A stretch of DNA of 64,000 nucleotides from Candidatus Bathyarchaeota archaeon A05DMB-2 (GCA_018475625.1 JAAKEZ010000003.1:1-64000); one strand, 5' to 3'. Shown: positions 33,819 to 43,560, counted from the first letter of the stretch. The notes: generated by a model not told the origin, from the sequence alone. Program-made: numbers and translations.

Positions 33819-35123
33819 TTAAGGTCCTTTTTTAGTGATTTCTTTGACGACTCCAGCCGCGACTGTGGTGCCCATGTCTCTGACGGCGAACCGCCCGAGT
33901 TCTGGAAAGTCATTGTAGGTTTCTATGGCTATGGGATGCAACGGCTCCATCCTTACCCAGGCTGCGTCACCTGTCTTAAGAAAACTAGGCTTCTCTTCAA
34001 CGACTTGGCCTGAGCGTGGGTCAATTTTCTTTATGAGTTCCGTGAACCTGCACGCGATTTGTCCAGTGTGGTAGTGGAGAACTGGCGTGTATCCTGCTGC
34101 GATTGCTGTTGGATGATAGATCACAATTATTTGTCCGATGAATTCTTTGGCAACTGTTGGCGGGTTGTCCACTGATCCGGCTACGTCTCCGCGGTGAATG
34201 TCAGTTTTTGCAATGCCTCTCACGTTCATTCCTATGTTGTCGCCTGGTTCTGCCACTGGTATTGCTGCGTGGTGCATTTCTATTGACTTGACTTCTCCAG
34301 TCTTGTTGGAAGGCATGAAGACAAGGGTAGTTCCTGGCTTGAGCACGCCTGTTTCAACTCTGCCAACGGGAACTGTGCCGATGCCTGTGATGCTGTAAAC
34401 GTCTTGTATTGGAATGCGCAAGGGCTTGTTAGTTGGCTTCGGAGGCACTTCCAAAAGGTCTAATGCCTCAATCAAAGTAGGTCCATTGTACCAGGGCATT
34501 TTTTCGCTTTTCTTAATCAGGTTGTCGCCTGTCCATCCTGAAACGGGTATGAAATTGACTTTTTCGATTTTGAAGCCTACCATCTTGAGCATTCTTGAAA
34601 CTTCGTTTTTAATTTCTTCGTATCGTTCTTTGCTCCAGTTAACAGTTGTATCGTCCATCTTGTTGACGGCAACTACGACTTGTCGAACGCCTAGAGTGAA
34701 CGCTAGAAATGCATGTTCACGTGTTTGTCCGCCTGGACCAATTCCTGCTTCGAATTCGCCTTTTTTGGCTGAGACGAAAAGCACGGCAGCGTCAGCTTGG
34801 CTCGCGCCAGTAATCATGTTCTTGACGAAGTCCCTGTGTCCGGGTGCGTCGATGACTGTGTAGTAGAATTTCTTAGTTTCAAATTTGAGGAATCGCAGGT
34901 CGATGGTGACGCCTCTTTCCCGTTCCTCCTTGAGGTTGTCCAGCACCCAAGCGTACTTGAAGGTGCCTTTGCCCATTTTCTCAGCTTCTTCTTCGAAAGC
35001 TTTGATGGTTCTCTCGTCGATGGCGCCTGCTAGATAGAGTAAGTGCCCGGTGGTGGTGGATTTTCCGTGGTCAACGTGCCCCATGATTACAAGGTTTAAG
35101 TGGGGTTTTTCGCTTTTGCTCAT
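33819..35123 (-). CDS. tef1: Translation elongation factor EF-1A
   Basis: A 434-residue GTPase delivering aminoacyl-tRNA. G1 is [18 protein letters not shown]3 is [20 protein letters not shown] and G4 is [10 protein letters not shown]; domains 2 and 3 follow ([40 protein letters not shown]). Full archaeal length. GGAAGG lies before the ATG at 35123, and a TTTAAGG box near 35153. Confidence 0.97.
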   Translation of the reverse strand: MSKSEKPHLNLVIMGHVDHGKSTTTGHLLYLAGAIDERTIKAFEEEAEKMGKGTFKYAWVLDNLKEERERGVTIDLRFLKFETKKFYYTVIDAPGHRDFVKNMITGASQADAAVLFVSAKKGEFEAGIGPGGQTREHAFLAFTLGVRQVVVAVNKMDDTTVNWSKERYEEIKNEVSRMLKMVGFKIEKVNFIPVSGWTGDNLIKKSEKMPWYNGPTLIEALDLLEVPPKPTNKPLRIPIQDVYSITGIGTVPVGRVETGVLKPGTTLVFMPSNKTGEVKSIEMHHAAIPVAEPGDNIGMNVRGIAKTDIHRGDVAGSVDNPPTVAKEFIGQIIVIYHPTAIAAGYTPVLHYHTGQIACRFTELIKKIDPRSGQVVEEKPSFLKTGDAAWVRMEPLHPIAIETYNDFPELGRFAVRDMGTTVAAGVVKEITKKGP

Positions 35124-35321
35124 GTGTTTTTCCTTCCTCTTTTTTATTTTTTCCCTTAAATTTTAGTGATTTCGTTAACACAACTGTTCTTCCAATTATT
35201 TTAATCTTATCATGGCATTTCAGAGATTACACCTAAAGCTCAGAAATTACCGTTATAGCCTCGTTTCATTACTGTATAAATAAAGAGAGCAAAAGTTTGC
35301 GCTGTAAATTACATCCCAACG
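35124..35321. other. Intergenic region upstream of EF-1A
   Basis: It contains the EF-1A promoter near 35150-35162 on the minus strand. On the plus strand a strong TATA-like TATAAATA at 35275-35282 has no gene in front of it other than the dispersed repeat starting at 35322, which it could transcribe. Nothing else is seen. Confidence 0.4.
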
Positions 35322-35411
35322 AGCCTGTTTAAGCCTATTGGTGGTCTGTTGCAGAAAACTATAGAGGGGCTATCCGTATTGGCGCAGAAAACAGCCAAAC
35401 CATTATGAAAA
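35322..35411 (+). repeat. Copy 2 of the 90-base dispersed repeat
   Basis: The reverse complement of 27097-27187, nearly identical (one indel). Preceded by a plus-strand TATA box 40 bases upstream, so it may be transcribed. The copies face each other across an 8.1 kb block from nop5 to EF-1A and could support inversion. Confidence 0.8.
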
Positions 35412-35466
35412 CAGCACAGGGGGTGAGGCTACCCTGTTGAGGCGTCAACGCGCTGAGAACCTTTGC

Positions 35467-36042
35467 CTATTCTTCTTGCTTTTCCCACAGCTGCAGCTTC
35501 TGCTTCTTGAACTCGCTTCGCTTCCGCTGCAAGTATCTGTAGACCGTGTTGTGTTGGCTTCCGTTTATAAGCATCTGCACCGCGTTTCGCGCTGTGTCAA
35601 CCTGTTCGAAAGTGCCGATGATGCCCACCGTGTGACCGTAAACAACAACATCTGCCTCAGTTAATTCTTCAATCAGCTTCCGTGTTTTGCCGTTTGCCCC
35701 GATGATTCTGCCTTTCACACGCTTTATGTCCGATTCAGACCGCCCGAAAATCAGCCGCAAATCAATAATGTCAAAGATGTTGTCCTCATTGCGTATCAGA
35801 CGGAACGCGTGTTCTGGCGCAAAACCTCTGCCGATTGCTGTCACCACGTCCTTGGCTTTAAACAGCAAAGAAGGGTCAGTTGCCTTAGCGGAAAGAACGA
35901 TTGTCACGCCGCCGGATTCGCTTTCAACCTGCAACTCAACCATCAGTTTCTCCTCTATTTGCCGCTTCACCTTTCCATCTGGACCCAGCAAAACGCCCAC
36001 ACGCTCTTTCGGAATCCGCACAAAACCACTTGGCTTCGACAT
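35467..36042 (-). CDS. KH-domain protein, Dim2/Pno1 homologue
   Basis: A 191-residue protein with two KH domains: FVRIPKERVGVLLGPDGKVK (type-I GxxG, near 20) and GRIIGANGKTRKLIEELTEA (near 110). The layout matches archaeal Krr1/Dim2-type ribosome assembly factors that bind the 3' end of 16S rRNA. Three bases after the RIO1 stop, same strand: a ribosome-biogenesis pair. Confidence 0.9.
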   Translation of the reverse strand: MSKPSGFVRIPKERVGVLLGPDGKVKRQIEEKLMVELQVESESGGVTIVLSAKATDPSLLFKAKDVVTAIGRGFAPEHAFRLIRNEDNIFDIIDLRLIFGRSESDIKRVKGRIIGANGKTRKLIEELTEADVVVYGHTVGIIGTFEQVDTARNAVQMLINGSQHNTVYRYLQRKRSEFKKQKLQLWEKQEE

Positions 36043-36044
36043 TC

Positions 36045-36839
36045 TTAACCAACAACCTTCCTGTAAGCATCATCAACAGGTAAAACATTAACTCCTAACC
36101 GACTAAAGAACCTATTCAAGTTCGCCAAATCCCGACGCAGGAAAAACTCCGCCATGGGATGCGAAGTGGGAACAGCCTGCGCCATATCAAATATCACTGG
36201 TTTGCCCTTCCAAATCATAACGTTGTACTCGCTTAAATCACCATGCACCAAATCTGCCTTACGGTAAAGCCGCTCCAGAAAAGTCAACAAAATACCGTAA
36301 ACCTTCTCAGGGTCGCTTGGTAGCTCCTCCTTCAAAGACGGTGCATTGGTTCCATCTTTACCGATGAACTCCATCACCAAAACGTTATTCCGCACAGCCA
36401 CAGGCTTGGGAACACGCACCCGTGCACGGGAAGCCTGCTGCAAGTTGCGAAACTCCTTCTGCGCCCAAGCATAGATTAACGAACGCGTATCACGCTTTAC
36501 TCCTTTAAACCTATAGTCGCCTTCGATGTACTTGAGCATGCCTTTGCGGAACTCAGCGGAAGCCGTCAAGTAAATCTTCACTGCCAATTCTCTGCCCTCT
36601 TTGTCCTTGCCCCAGTACACACGGGCTTCTTTACCCGCATTCACCACTCCGTGGACCTCATCGAGCACGCCGCTGTTCAAGAAATCATAAATTACCATGA
36701 GGGTAGCTTGGTCAAAAACTTCTTCTAAAGTGGCTCGTTCAGAAGAGAAGTCATGTATCAGCATCCTGTCTCTTCTTTCAACTTCCTTCTCTTTATGTGC
36801 AAGTTTTTCACGAACTTTCTTCGCCATAACGTTCACCAT
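36045..36839 (-). CDS. rio1: RIO1-type atypical protein kinase
   Basis: A 264-residue kinase. The P-loop equivalent is VNAGKEARVYWGKDK (RIO1 usually STGKEA), then the catalytic Lys in LAVKIYLTA, the catalytic loop LVHGDLSEYNVMIW and metal loop PVIFDMAQAV. The flexible-loop segment FRKGMLKYIEGDYRFKGVKR is RIO1-specific. Met 5 is a likely alternative start. RIO1 acts late in 40S/30S maturation; Dim2 follows directly. Confidence 0.92.
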   Translation of the reverse strand: MVNVMAKKVREKLAHKEKEVERRDRMLIHDFSSERATLEEVFDQATLMVIYDFLNSGVLDEVHGVVNAGKEARVYWGKDKEGRELAVKIYLTASAEFRKGMLKYIEGDYRFKGVKRDTRSLIYAWAQKEFRNLQQASRARVRVPKPVAVRNNVLVMEFIGKDGTNAPSLKEELPSDPEKVYGILLTFLERLYRKADLVHGDLSEYNVMIWKGKPVIFDMAQAVPTSHPMAEFFLRRDLANLNRFFSRLGVNVLPVDDAYRKVVG

Positions 36840-36925
36840 GCTATAAGACGTTGATTATTTAAAAGCCAATCGAACCAAACCGCAATCTGCAGAAGCCTAT
36901 TGATCTGCCGCAAACCGCAATCATG

Positions 36926-37231
36926 TTATATTGTTAAGAGTCCCTTTCTTCGAAGAGTCTCAGCTTGCGCATGAGTGTACCGCCAAACCACATCGCCCCG
37001 CTTGTCACTTTGAAAATCCCAAGGCGAAACCAAAACCACGTCACCTTCACGTATCCAAACCCGCCGCTTCATCTTTCCGCGGATACGGCACAGGCGCTCA
37101 TGGCCGTCCTGACACTTCACTAGGATGCGGTCGAAACCGAGCAGTTTCACCACTACTCCTAAGACGTCACCCTGTGCGGGGTACACCATTTCGTTTAATT
37201 CGCCTTCGCTTAGCACTTTTTTCTTTCCCAA
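36926..37231 (-). CDS. eif1a: Translation initiation factor aIF1A
   Basis: A 101-residue OB-fold factor. Characteristic parts: MVYPAQGDVLGVVVKLLGFD, LVKCQDGHERLCRIRGKMKR, RVWIREGDVVLVSPWDFQSD. It binds the A site of the small subunit during initiation. 86 bases before rio1 on the same strand, so aIF1A-rio1-dim2 may be one transcript. Confidence 0.95.
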   Translation of the reverse strand: MGKKKVLSEGELNEMVYPAQGDVLGVVVKLLGFDRILVKCQDGHERLCRIRGKMKRRVWIREGDVVLVSPWDFQSDKRGDVVWRYTHAQAETLRRKGLLTI

Positions 37232-37397
37232 CGGCAGACCTCACGGTTTTCTGTGAGGAAGGCAATGGCTAAACTTGCTTAAAAGCATGCCCGTCCAGTC
37301 AGCGAATATTTAGGTTTAGACGTCTCAAGCGCGTGTTGCGGGCTAAGTTTAAATCTTCACATAGATACTAATCTAACACGGCAAGGAGTTGACCGGG

Positions 37398-38177
37398 ATG
37401 TCTTATGTTTTTAACATACCCTTCCATGGTAACATCAAACTGAAACACATCATAGACAAGATTAGAGAAGACGTGAAACTGCATACCTTCTGGAAATGCG
37501 CCAACGTCATGGCGATAGAACGCATGGGCTACACCGACCATGGTCCAACACACGTCAAAATCGTTGCCAACCTCGCACTAAAGCTGCTACGCATCCTCGT
37601 TGGCAAGCAAGTAAAGCCCAGCATAGTGAAGAACTACGGCATGAAGAGCGAGGACGCAGAAGTCGTTGTGGTTCTCGGCGCTATCTTCCATGATTTAGGT
37701 ATGGTTGTAACGAGAACAGACCACGAGAAATACAGCGTGCTAATCGCCTTAGAGTTCATTGAAAAATGCTTAACGCCCATTTACTCGCAGGAGGAACGCG
37801 CCATAATCTGCTCCGAAGTGCTCCACGCCATAGTCGCGCATGAAGAACCTTACAAGACCCTAACTGTCGAAGCAGGCATAGTCAGCATCGCCGACGCCTT
37901 GGACATGGAAGCTGGAAGAGCAAGAATCCCCTTCAAGGCAGGCAAAATCGATATCCACGCCGTCTCGGCACTGTCAATCGAGAAAGTGGAGATAATCGAA
38001 GGCGAAAAAGCGCCCATCACCATAAAAATTACGATGTCAAACTCCGCCGGCGTCTTCCAAATAGATGAACTGCTCAAGCCGAGAATTAAAAAATCAGGGC
38101 TCCAAGAGTACGTGCATGTGGTCGCCGAGATAACTGGAGAAAAGGAAAGAAGGATAATAGAAAAATTCGAGATTTAA
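37398..38177 (+). CDS. HD-domain phosphohydrolase
   Basis: 259 residues from ATG 37398; an in-frame TTG at 37389 is an alternative. AGGAG at 37384-37387 serves either. HD motif: MGYTDHGPTHVKIVANLALK, then IFHDLGMVVTRTDHEKYSV with the HD pair, and the distal SIADALDMEAGRARI. The C-terminal part (IDIHAVSALSIEKVEIIEGE) resembles archaeal HD proteins of unknown nucleotide substrate. TATA-like AGTTTAAATC at 37345. Confidence 0.75.
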   Translation: MSYVFNIPFHGNIKLKHIIDKIREDVKLHTFWKCANVMAIERMGYTDHGPTHVKIVANLALKLLRILVGKQVKPSIVKNYGMKSEDAEVVVVLGAIFHDLGMVVTRTDHEKYSVLIALEFIEKCLTPIYSQEERAIICSEVLHAIVAHEEPYKTLTVEAGIVSIADALDMEAGRARIPFKAGKIDIHAVSALSIEKVEIIEGEKAPITIKITMSNSAGVFQIDELLKPRIKKSGLQEYVHVVAEITGEKERRIIEKFEI

Positions 38178-38268
38178 CCAACCAAATGCACGATTCAGAA
38201 CTAAAAGGCTCAAACGCATAATTTATCAACTTGACGATTACCCATAGATAGGACAGGTGAATTGTTGA

Positions 38269-39657
38269 TTGGAAACGCGGAAAGAAATTGACCCCCTCGG
38301 CGAAAAACTGATTTCCAAAGACACATATTACGGTATCCAAACCGCCAGAGCCGTTGAGAACTTTCCTGTAAGCGGAATCAAGGCGCCCGCCGAATTCATC
38401 AAGGCATACGTTCTCGTGAAAAAGGCAGCAGCATTAGCCAACATGCAGGTTGGCTGGCTTGATCAAAAAATCGAAAAAGCAATCGTCCAAGCATGTGACG
38501 AAATCCTATCAGGCAAATTTCACGACCAGTTCGTGGTGGACGTTTTCCAAGCTGGAGCCGGTACATCCTTCAACATGAACGTTAACGAGGTCTTAGCCAA
38601 CCGCGCCTTAGAAATCATGGGCAGACCTAAAGGAGACTATAAAACCGTAAGCCCAAACGACCATGTCAACATGGCGCAATCCACTAACGACACGTTCCCA
38701 ACCGCCATTCACATCGCAGTACTCATTGCTCTGCAGCCTTTGACCAACGAGCTTGACAGGCTGGCCGAGGCCTTCGAAGAATTAAGCAAGAAACACCGTG
38801 ACACCATGAAGTCAGGGCGTACACACCTGCAAGACGCCGTGCCAGTCACCATTGGACAGGAATTCGGCGCTTATGCATCAGCGATAAAGCACGCATGTGA
38901 CCAGTTGAGAGAACGTCAGAAGCTTCTCTGCGAAGTGGCGTTGGGCGGCACTGCAACTGGAACCGGTGTGAACGCGCATCCACGGTACAAGCACACCGCG
39001 ATAGCTGCACTCGCGGACATGACGGGGTTTCCGTTGAAACCTGCCAGCAACACGTTTGAGGCACTTCAAAGCTGCAGACCAGCGCAAGCTGTTTCCAGCG
39101 CGCTTAAAGAGTTAGCGTTAGAGCTTATCCGTGTGGCGAACGACCTGAGGCTGCTTTCGTCTGGGCCAACGACTGGGTTAGCGGAGATTGCGTTGCCGCC
39201 TGTTCAGCCTGGCTCCTCAATAATGCCTGGAAAAGTTAACCCTGTGATGGCTGAATGCCTAGACATGGTGGCGTTTCAAGTGGTCGGCAACGATTTAGCC
39301 GTGTCTCTCGCGGTACAGGCAGGGCAACTGGACTTGAATGTGATGACACCCGTGATAATGCACAATATACTCTCATCCATCAAGCTTTTAACGAATTACT
39401 TGCCGGTTTTCAGGAAGAAATGCGTCGAAGGCATAACCGTGGACGAGAAGCGTTGCGCCGACTACGTGGATAAGAACCCGTCTTTAGCCACTTACCTGTC
39501 GCCGTACATAGGTTATCTGGAAGCCAGCAAAATCGCCAAGCAGGCACTGAAAGAGGGGCGCTCCGTGAAGGAAATTGCGCTGGAAAAAGGCTTGCTTACA
39601 TCCGAAGAACTCGAAAAAATCTTCAACCCAAAACGGTTAATAAACCAAGAAGAATAA
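38269..39657 (+). CDS. aspA: Aspartate ammonia-lyase (aspartase/fumarase family)
   Basis: A 462-residue lyase. Conserved regions: YYGIQTARAVENFPVSG (aspartase-like), GAGTSFNMNVNEVLANRAL, KSGRTHLQDAVPVTIGQEF and the signature GSSIMPGKVNPVMAE with the catalytic Ser loop. The C-terminal GLLTSEELEKIFNP matches aspartases. It converts aspartate to fumarate and ammonia. Fumarase activity cannot be excluded by motif alone. TTG start at 38269. Confidence 0.85.
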   Translation: METRKEIDPLGEKLISKDTYYGIQTARAVENFPVSGIKAPAEFIKAYVLVKKAAALANMQVGWLDQKIEKAIVQACDEILSGKFHDQFVVDVFQAGAGTSFNMNVNEVLANRALEIMGRPKGDYKTVSPNDHVNMAQSTNDTFPTAIHIAVLIALQPLTNELDRLAEAFEELSKKHRDTMKSGRTHLQDAVPVTIGQEFGAYASAIKHACDQLRERQKLLCEVALGGTATGTGVNAHPRYKHTAIAALADMTGFPLKPASNTFEALQSCRPAQAVSSALKELALELIRVANDLRLLSSGPTTGLAEIALPPVQPGSSIMPGKVNPVMAECLDMVAFQVVGNDLAVSLAVQAGQLDLNVMTPVIMHNILSSIKLLTNYLPVFRKKCVEGITVDEKRCADYVDKNPSLATYLSPYIGYLEASKIAKQALKEGRSVKEIALEKGLLTSEELEKIFNPKRLINQEE

Positions 39658-39710
39658 ATTTCGATGTTATATTTTGTGCCGCAGAGCCAACTGTGCATAA
39701 CTCCAAGCTT

Positions 39711-39774
39711 GTCAAGAAACCTTTACAAGAAAAAGTGCTGGTAGTCAAGAAAACTTGACAAAAACCTTTTTACC
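39711..39774 (+). promoter_or_regulatory. Operator-like repeats and TATA box before the surface-protein cluster
   Basis: GTCAAG at 39744-39749 and CTTGAC at 39754-39759 form an inverted repeat with a 4-base AAAA spacer. A third half site GTCAAGAAA begins at 39711, 33 bases upstream. The TATA-like CCTTTTTACC at 39765-39774 follows at once. A dimeric regulator binding here would control the three downstream exported proteins. Confidence 0.5.
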
Positions 39775-39802
39775 GTGGAAAAAGCCCCTTCCAATCAGGG
39801 AT

Positions 39803-40675
39803 ATGCCTGTGGAAAAGAAGGCGCTTTTAGCTGCAATCTTCATTTCATTGCTCTTTTTAATAGCGATAACTGAAGTGGTCTTCGTCAGGTTAGCGCAGGC
39901 AAATCCTTATACTAGGTATGACGTCAAGCATGTATCTCCACCAGAAGGGGCGATTCCACTCGTAATCTCTGTATTGTCTCCAAATGACAATGCCGTATAC
40001 AACGTTAATGATATTGCTCTTACCTTTACCGTTAGCGCGCATAACACCGATATTAAGGCCATAAGCAATGTGTCTTTTACGGCTAGCTGGCTACAAGAGA
40101 AAACAGTTGTCTACAATTACAATCCTGTATCTCCAGATTTTTGCAGTTATAATGAAACTTTTTGGGACCTGCCCGATGGCGAATACAGTATAGTCATCAC
40201 AGCTATAGGCGACGGTTCCTATGTTGAAGAAAGGGTACCCTACATTGAAGGGACGATTTACCATTTTGATATGATAACAGTTGCTGTGGTTAATTTCACG
40301 ATTGCCACTTCTCCAAAAGTTTCAATTCTTTCTCCGAAAAACGAGACTTACAGTTCGTTGGCGGTTCCGTTGAATTTCACTGTTAACAAATTGTTTTCAA
40401 AAATCTCCTATGTGCTTGACTATCGAGAAAACATTACGATTGGGGGGAACGTCACGCTCACTAGCTTATCTAACGGGGTGCATAACATTACAGTCTATGC
40501 GTGGGATGCTGCTGGAAACGGTGGTTCCTCGGAAACCGTAACTTTCACTGTTGCTGGGTCAGAATCTTTTTCGGCTATGTTTGTTCCGGCTGTTTCCGTA
40601 GCCTCGTTGGCCGCTGTGGTAGTTGGCTTGTTGATTTACCGAAGGAAACATCGACAGGTGGTTCCACAAACATGA
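39803..40675 (+). CDS. Exported Ig-like protein with C-terminal anchor
   Basis: 290 residues from ATG 39803, just after the predicted transcription start; a TTG at 39755 would start before it. Signal segment LLAAIFISLLFLIAITEVVF ends near ANPYTRYD. Two Ig-like segments follow, the second KVSILSPKNETYSSLAVPLN ... ITVYAWDAAGNGGSSETVTF, which is repeated in the next two proteins. The C-terminal helix (VPAVSVASLAAVVVGLLIYR) and KHR tail anchor it. The stop overlaps the next ATG. Confidence 0.75.
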   Translation: MPVEKKALLAAIFISLLFLIAITEVVFVRLAQANPYTRYDVKHVSPPEGAIPLVISVLSPNDNAVYNVNDIALTFTVSAHNTDIKAISNVSFTASWLQEKTVVYNYNPVSPDFCSYNETFWDLPDGEYSIVITAIGDGSYVEERVPYIEGTIYHFDMITVAVVNFTIATSPKVSILSPKNETYSSLAVPLNFTVNKLFSKISYVLDYRENITIGGNVTLTSLSNGVHNITVYAWDAAGNGGSSETVTFTVAGSESFSAMFVPAVSVASLAAVVVGLLIYRRKHRQVVPQT

Positions 40676-41826
40676 AAGATACTCCCGCCGCCTTAATCCT
40701 GATATGCCTGATGACTTTAGGCGCAGTTCGCATTCAACCCATTGAAGCCCAGTACCAATGTGACATCACCATAAACGCTGACGGAAGCATAAGCCCCTCA
40801 ACAGCGCCCATACGGCAAGATGGCGACAGGTACATCTTAACTAGCGACGTAATTGGAGGCGTATTCGTAATGAGAAGCAGCATTACGGTTGACGGGAATG
40901 GACACACTGTCGAAGGCGAAGTAGGCGGAATCATCCTGAAAAACGTCAAAAACTTGACCGTGAAAAACTTCATCATAAAAGGCGGTCAATATGGCGTTGA
41001 TTTAAGTGAATGTTCCTACGTAACAGTCGTTAACAATACAATAATGAGAACATCGTTTTTCATTGCAAATGAGGGATTAGGTGGTATTAGTGTTCGTGGT
41101 GGGCATTATAATATAATAGTTGGGAATAGATTGGAGAATAATTTTTACGGCATGTATCTTATGGTTGCGAATAGCACAATAATTGAAAACACAATCATAA
41201 ACAACAGTGTCGGAATATATTTGCAGGACTCTTCTAACAACACCATGTATCATAATAATTTCATCAACAATGGCATGAACGTGATGTATAGGTCACAAAT
41301 ATCTTCTCGGTTATTGAATACTTGGGACGGCGGTCCCTCTTCTGGCGGAAACTACTGGAGTGATTATGATGGTCCAGACGCTAACGGCGACGGCATAGGC
41401 GGCTCACCCTACATTATTGACTCTAACAATCAAGACCGTTACCCGCTGATGAAACCATGGGAACCCGACAATGCTCCTCCGCGCAGTTTCATCTTATCAC
41501 CTGAAAACAAGACGTACAATGACAGCAATGTCATTCTGGTTTTTTCCACAAGCGAACCCGCTTCAAAAATAAGCTACAGCATAGACGGGCAAGATAGCGT
41601 GGCCATTACTGGCAACACTACGCTGAGCAAGTTGCGAAACGGCTCCCACAACCTAAAGGTGTACGCAACTGACAAGGCGGGGAATACTGGTGTTTCCGAA
41701 ATCGTATATTTCACCGTTGACGCCCCGGAGCCTTTTCCACTGGCACCCGTTGTCGTTGCTTCTGCATTGTCTGTGGTTATTATTGGTGTATGGTTCTTGG
41801 TTTACTTTAAGAGACGTAAAAGGTGA
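40672..41826 (+). CDS. Exported NosD-like beta-helix protein with Ig-like domain
   Basis: 384 residues from ATG 40672 (ATGA overlap). Signal peptide: AALILICLMTLGAVRIQPIE. Residues 60-210 are right-handed parallel beta-helix (PbH1/NosD) repeats, for example GGIILKNVKNLTVKNFIIKG and NSVGIYLQDSSNNTMYHNNF, ending with NYWSDYDGPDANGDGIGGSP. An Ig-like domain follows (FILSPENKTYNDSNVILVFS), then the APEPFP motif, a membrane helix and KRRKR. Such proteins may bind carbohydrate or metal. Confidence 0.8.
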   Translation: MKDTPAALILICLMTLGAVRIQPIEAQYQCDITINADGSISPSTAPIRQDGDRYILTSDVIGGVFVMRSSITVDGNGHTVEGEVGGIILKNVKNLTVKNFIIKGGQYGVDLSECSYVTVVNNTIMRTSFFIANEGLGGISVRGGHYNIIVGNRLENNFYGMYLMVANSTIIENTIINNSVGIYLQDSSNNTMYHNNFINNGMNVMYRSQISSRLLNTWDGGPSSGGNYWSDYDGPDANGDGIGGSPYIIDSNNQDRYPLMKPWEPDNAPPRSFILSPENKTYNDSNVILVFSTSEPASKISYSIDGQDSVAITGNTTLSKLRNGSHNLKVYATDKAGNTGVSEIVYFTVDAPEPFPLAPVVVASALSVVIIGVWFLVYFKRRKR

Positions 41827-42689
41827 TTCTCATGAAAAGAAAGGTATTTTCACTAACACTTATCTTGGTAATGATATTCTCGGCAGTAGTTGGAATACAG
41901 TTTAATTTGGGAAGCGCAAACCCATATATTCGTGATTTTGTGGAAGAGAGAGAAATGCCAGCACCCGAAGGTACTGAACCAATTACAATATTGATTATCT
42001 CTCCAGAAAATTGTAAAGTCTACTCCTCAAGCAATATCTCTCTCAACTTCAACATCAGCTGGCCAGAATCAATAGATTTCTTTTGGCTATTCCAAATATA
42101 TTATAACGCAAGCTGGCAACCAAACAAAACTAATGTCGATTATGGAAGTAGTGCGCGCTCTATTACTATTAACTTGACAGAAATACCTGAGGGCTCTCAC
42201 CAATTAGAAGTTGTTGCGGTCGCAAAATATACGGGCTACATATCTCACCAAGAAATTAAAAATAATCTCTATCTTACAGCTTATTATGTGAGTTATAGGC
42301 TGAATGGTTCTTCAATAGTCAACTTCACTATTGACCTACCTCCAAAAATATCAATCCTTTCTTTAGGGAATAAGACTTACAGCGCACCTAATGTTGAGTT
42401 AGATTTCGCTGTTAATGAGCCAATTTCCGAAGTCGCTTACAGTTTAGATGGGAAAGAAAACGTGACTATTGCTGGAAATACAACTCTGACTGGTTTATCT
42501 AACGGAGCGCATAACGTGACTGTTTACGCTTGGGACGCTGCTGGAAACACTGGAGCCTCAGAAACAATACAATTTAACGTAGAAGCGCCCGAGCCTTTCC
42601 CAACAACGCTTGTAGCAACCGTTTCTGCAGCGTCAGTAGCCATAATCGGCATAGGCAGCCTTTTCTACTTCAGGAAGCACAGGCACTAA
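41823..42689 (+). CDS. Exported Ig-like protein with EPFP-type anchor
   Basis: 288 residues (or 285 from the ATG at 41832); overlaps the previous gene by four bases. Signal VFSLTLILVMIFSAVVGIQF. The last 110 residues (KISILSLGNKTYSAPNVELD, NVTVYAWDAAGNTGASETIQ) are a paralogue of the same domain in the two preceding genes. It ends APEPFPTTLVATVSAASVAI, a helix and a FRKHRH tail. Function unknown; a surface protein. Confidence 0.75.
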   Translation: MILMKRKVFSLTLILVMIFSAVVGIQFNLGSANPYIRDFVEEREMPAPEGTEPITILIISPENCKVYSSSNISLNFNISWPESIDFFWLFQIYYNASWQPNKTNVDYGSSARSITINLTEIPEGSHQLEVVAVAKYTGYISHQEIKNNLYLTAYYVSYRLNGSSIVNFTIDLPPKISILSLGNKTYSAPNVELDFAVNEPISEVAYSLDGKENVTIAGNTTLTGLSNGAHNVTVYAWDAAGNTGASETIQFNVEAPEPFPTTLVATVSAASVAIIGIGSLFYFRKHRH

Positions 42690-42753
42690 GTAAAAAGAAC
42701 AAGCACCGTTTCAGTCGCTATTTTTATAAGCAAAACCCCTAAAGTAAGAGCCC

Positions 42754-43545
42754 ATGCAGGCGGAAATCGGAATAATCGGCGGAACAGGTCTATATGACCC
42801 AAAACTCCTCAAGAGCATCGAAGAAACCACTGTGGACACGCCTTACGGCGCGCCTTCTGACTCCATTATCACTGGCGAGTTGGGCGGCAGGCGCGTGGCG
42901 TTTCTGCCGAGGCACGGCAAAAACCACACTATAAGACCGACGGACGTCAACGCCCGCGCAAACATTTTTGCTTTGAAGAAGCTTGGCGTCCAGCGGATTC
43001 TTGCGTCTTCCACAGTCGGCTCTTTAAAGGAAGAGTACAAGCCTGGGGACATTGTGTTTGTGGACCAGTTCATTGACAGGACTACAAGGCGCGAGCAGTC
43101 GTTCTATACAGCCGCAGAAAAACGGGTATGCCACATCTCTGTTGCGGAGCCCATGTGTCCTGAGGTGCGGCAGATTTTGATAGCAGTCGCCCGAGACATG
43201 GGCATTCGCGCGCACAACACTGGAACCTACGTTTGCATCGAAGGACCGCGGTTCTCGACGAAAGCGGAATCCCGAATGTATAGGACTTGGGGTGCCGACA
43301 TCGTGGGAATGACGCTCGTGCCCGAGTGCGTTCTCGCCCGCGAAGCCGAGATATGCTACGCTTCAATAGCAACTGTTACGGATTATGATGTGTGGAAGGA
43401 CCATCCGGTCTGCGTTGACGAGATTGTGGCGACCATGAGGGCGAACATTGAAACTGTGAAGCGGATAATCGTTGAGACTGTGGCTCGGCTGCCGAAAGAA
43501 CGCGGTTGCGAATGCGGAAGCGCTTTAAAGAGCGCGTTTGTTTAA
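42754..43545 (+). CDS. mtnP: S-methyl-5'-thioadenosine phosphorylase
   Basis: A 263-residue purine phosphorylase of the PNP/MTAP family. Motifs: IGIIGGTGLYDPKLL, VAFLPRHGKNHTIRPTDVNA, ASSTVGSLKEEYKPGDIVFV, GTYVCIEGPRFSTKAESRMY and MTLVPECVLAREAEICYASI. It cleaves methylthioadenosine to adenine, which the next gene can salvage. A C-terminal CECGS extension is unusual. TATA-like TTTTTATAAGC near 42720. Confidence 0.92.
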   Translation: MQAEIGIIGGTGLYDPKLLKSIEETTVDTPYGAPSDSIITGELGGRRVAFLPRHGKNHTIRPTDVNARANIFALKKLGVQRILASSTVGSLKEEYKPGDIVFVDQFIDRTTRREQSFYTAAEKRVCHISVAEPMCPEVRQILIAVARDMGIRAHNTGTYVCIEGPRFSTKAESRMYRTWGADIVGMTLVPECVLAREAEICYASIATVTDYDVWKDHPVCVDEIVATMRANIETVKRIIVETVARLPKERGCECGSALKSAFV

Positions 43546-43560
43546 TGTGAGGTGCAAGGA

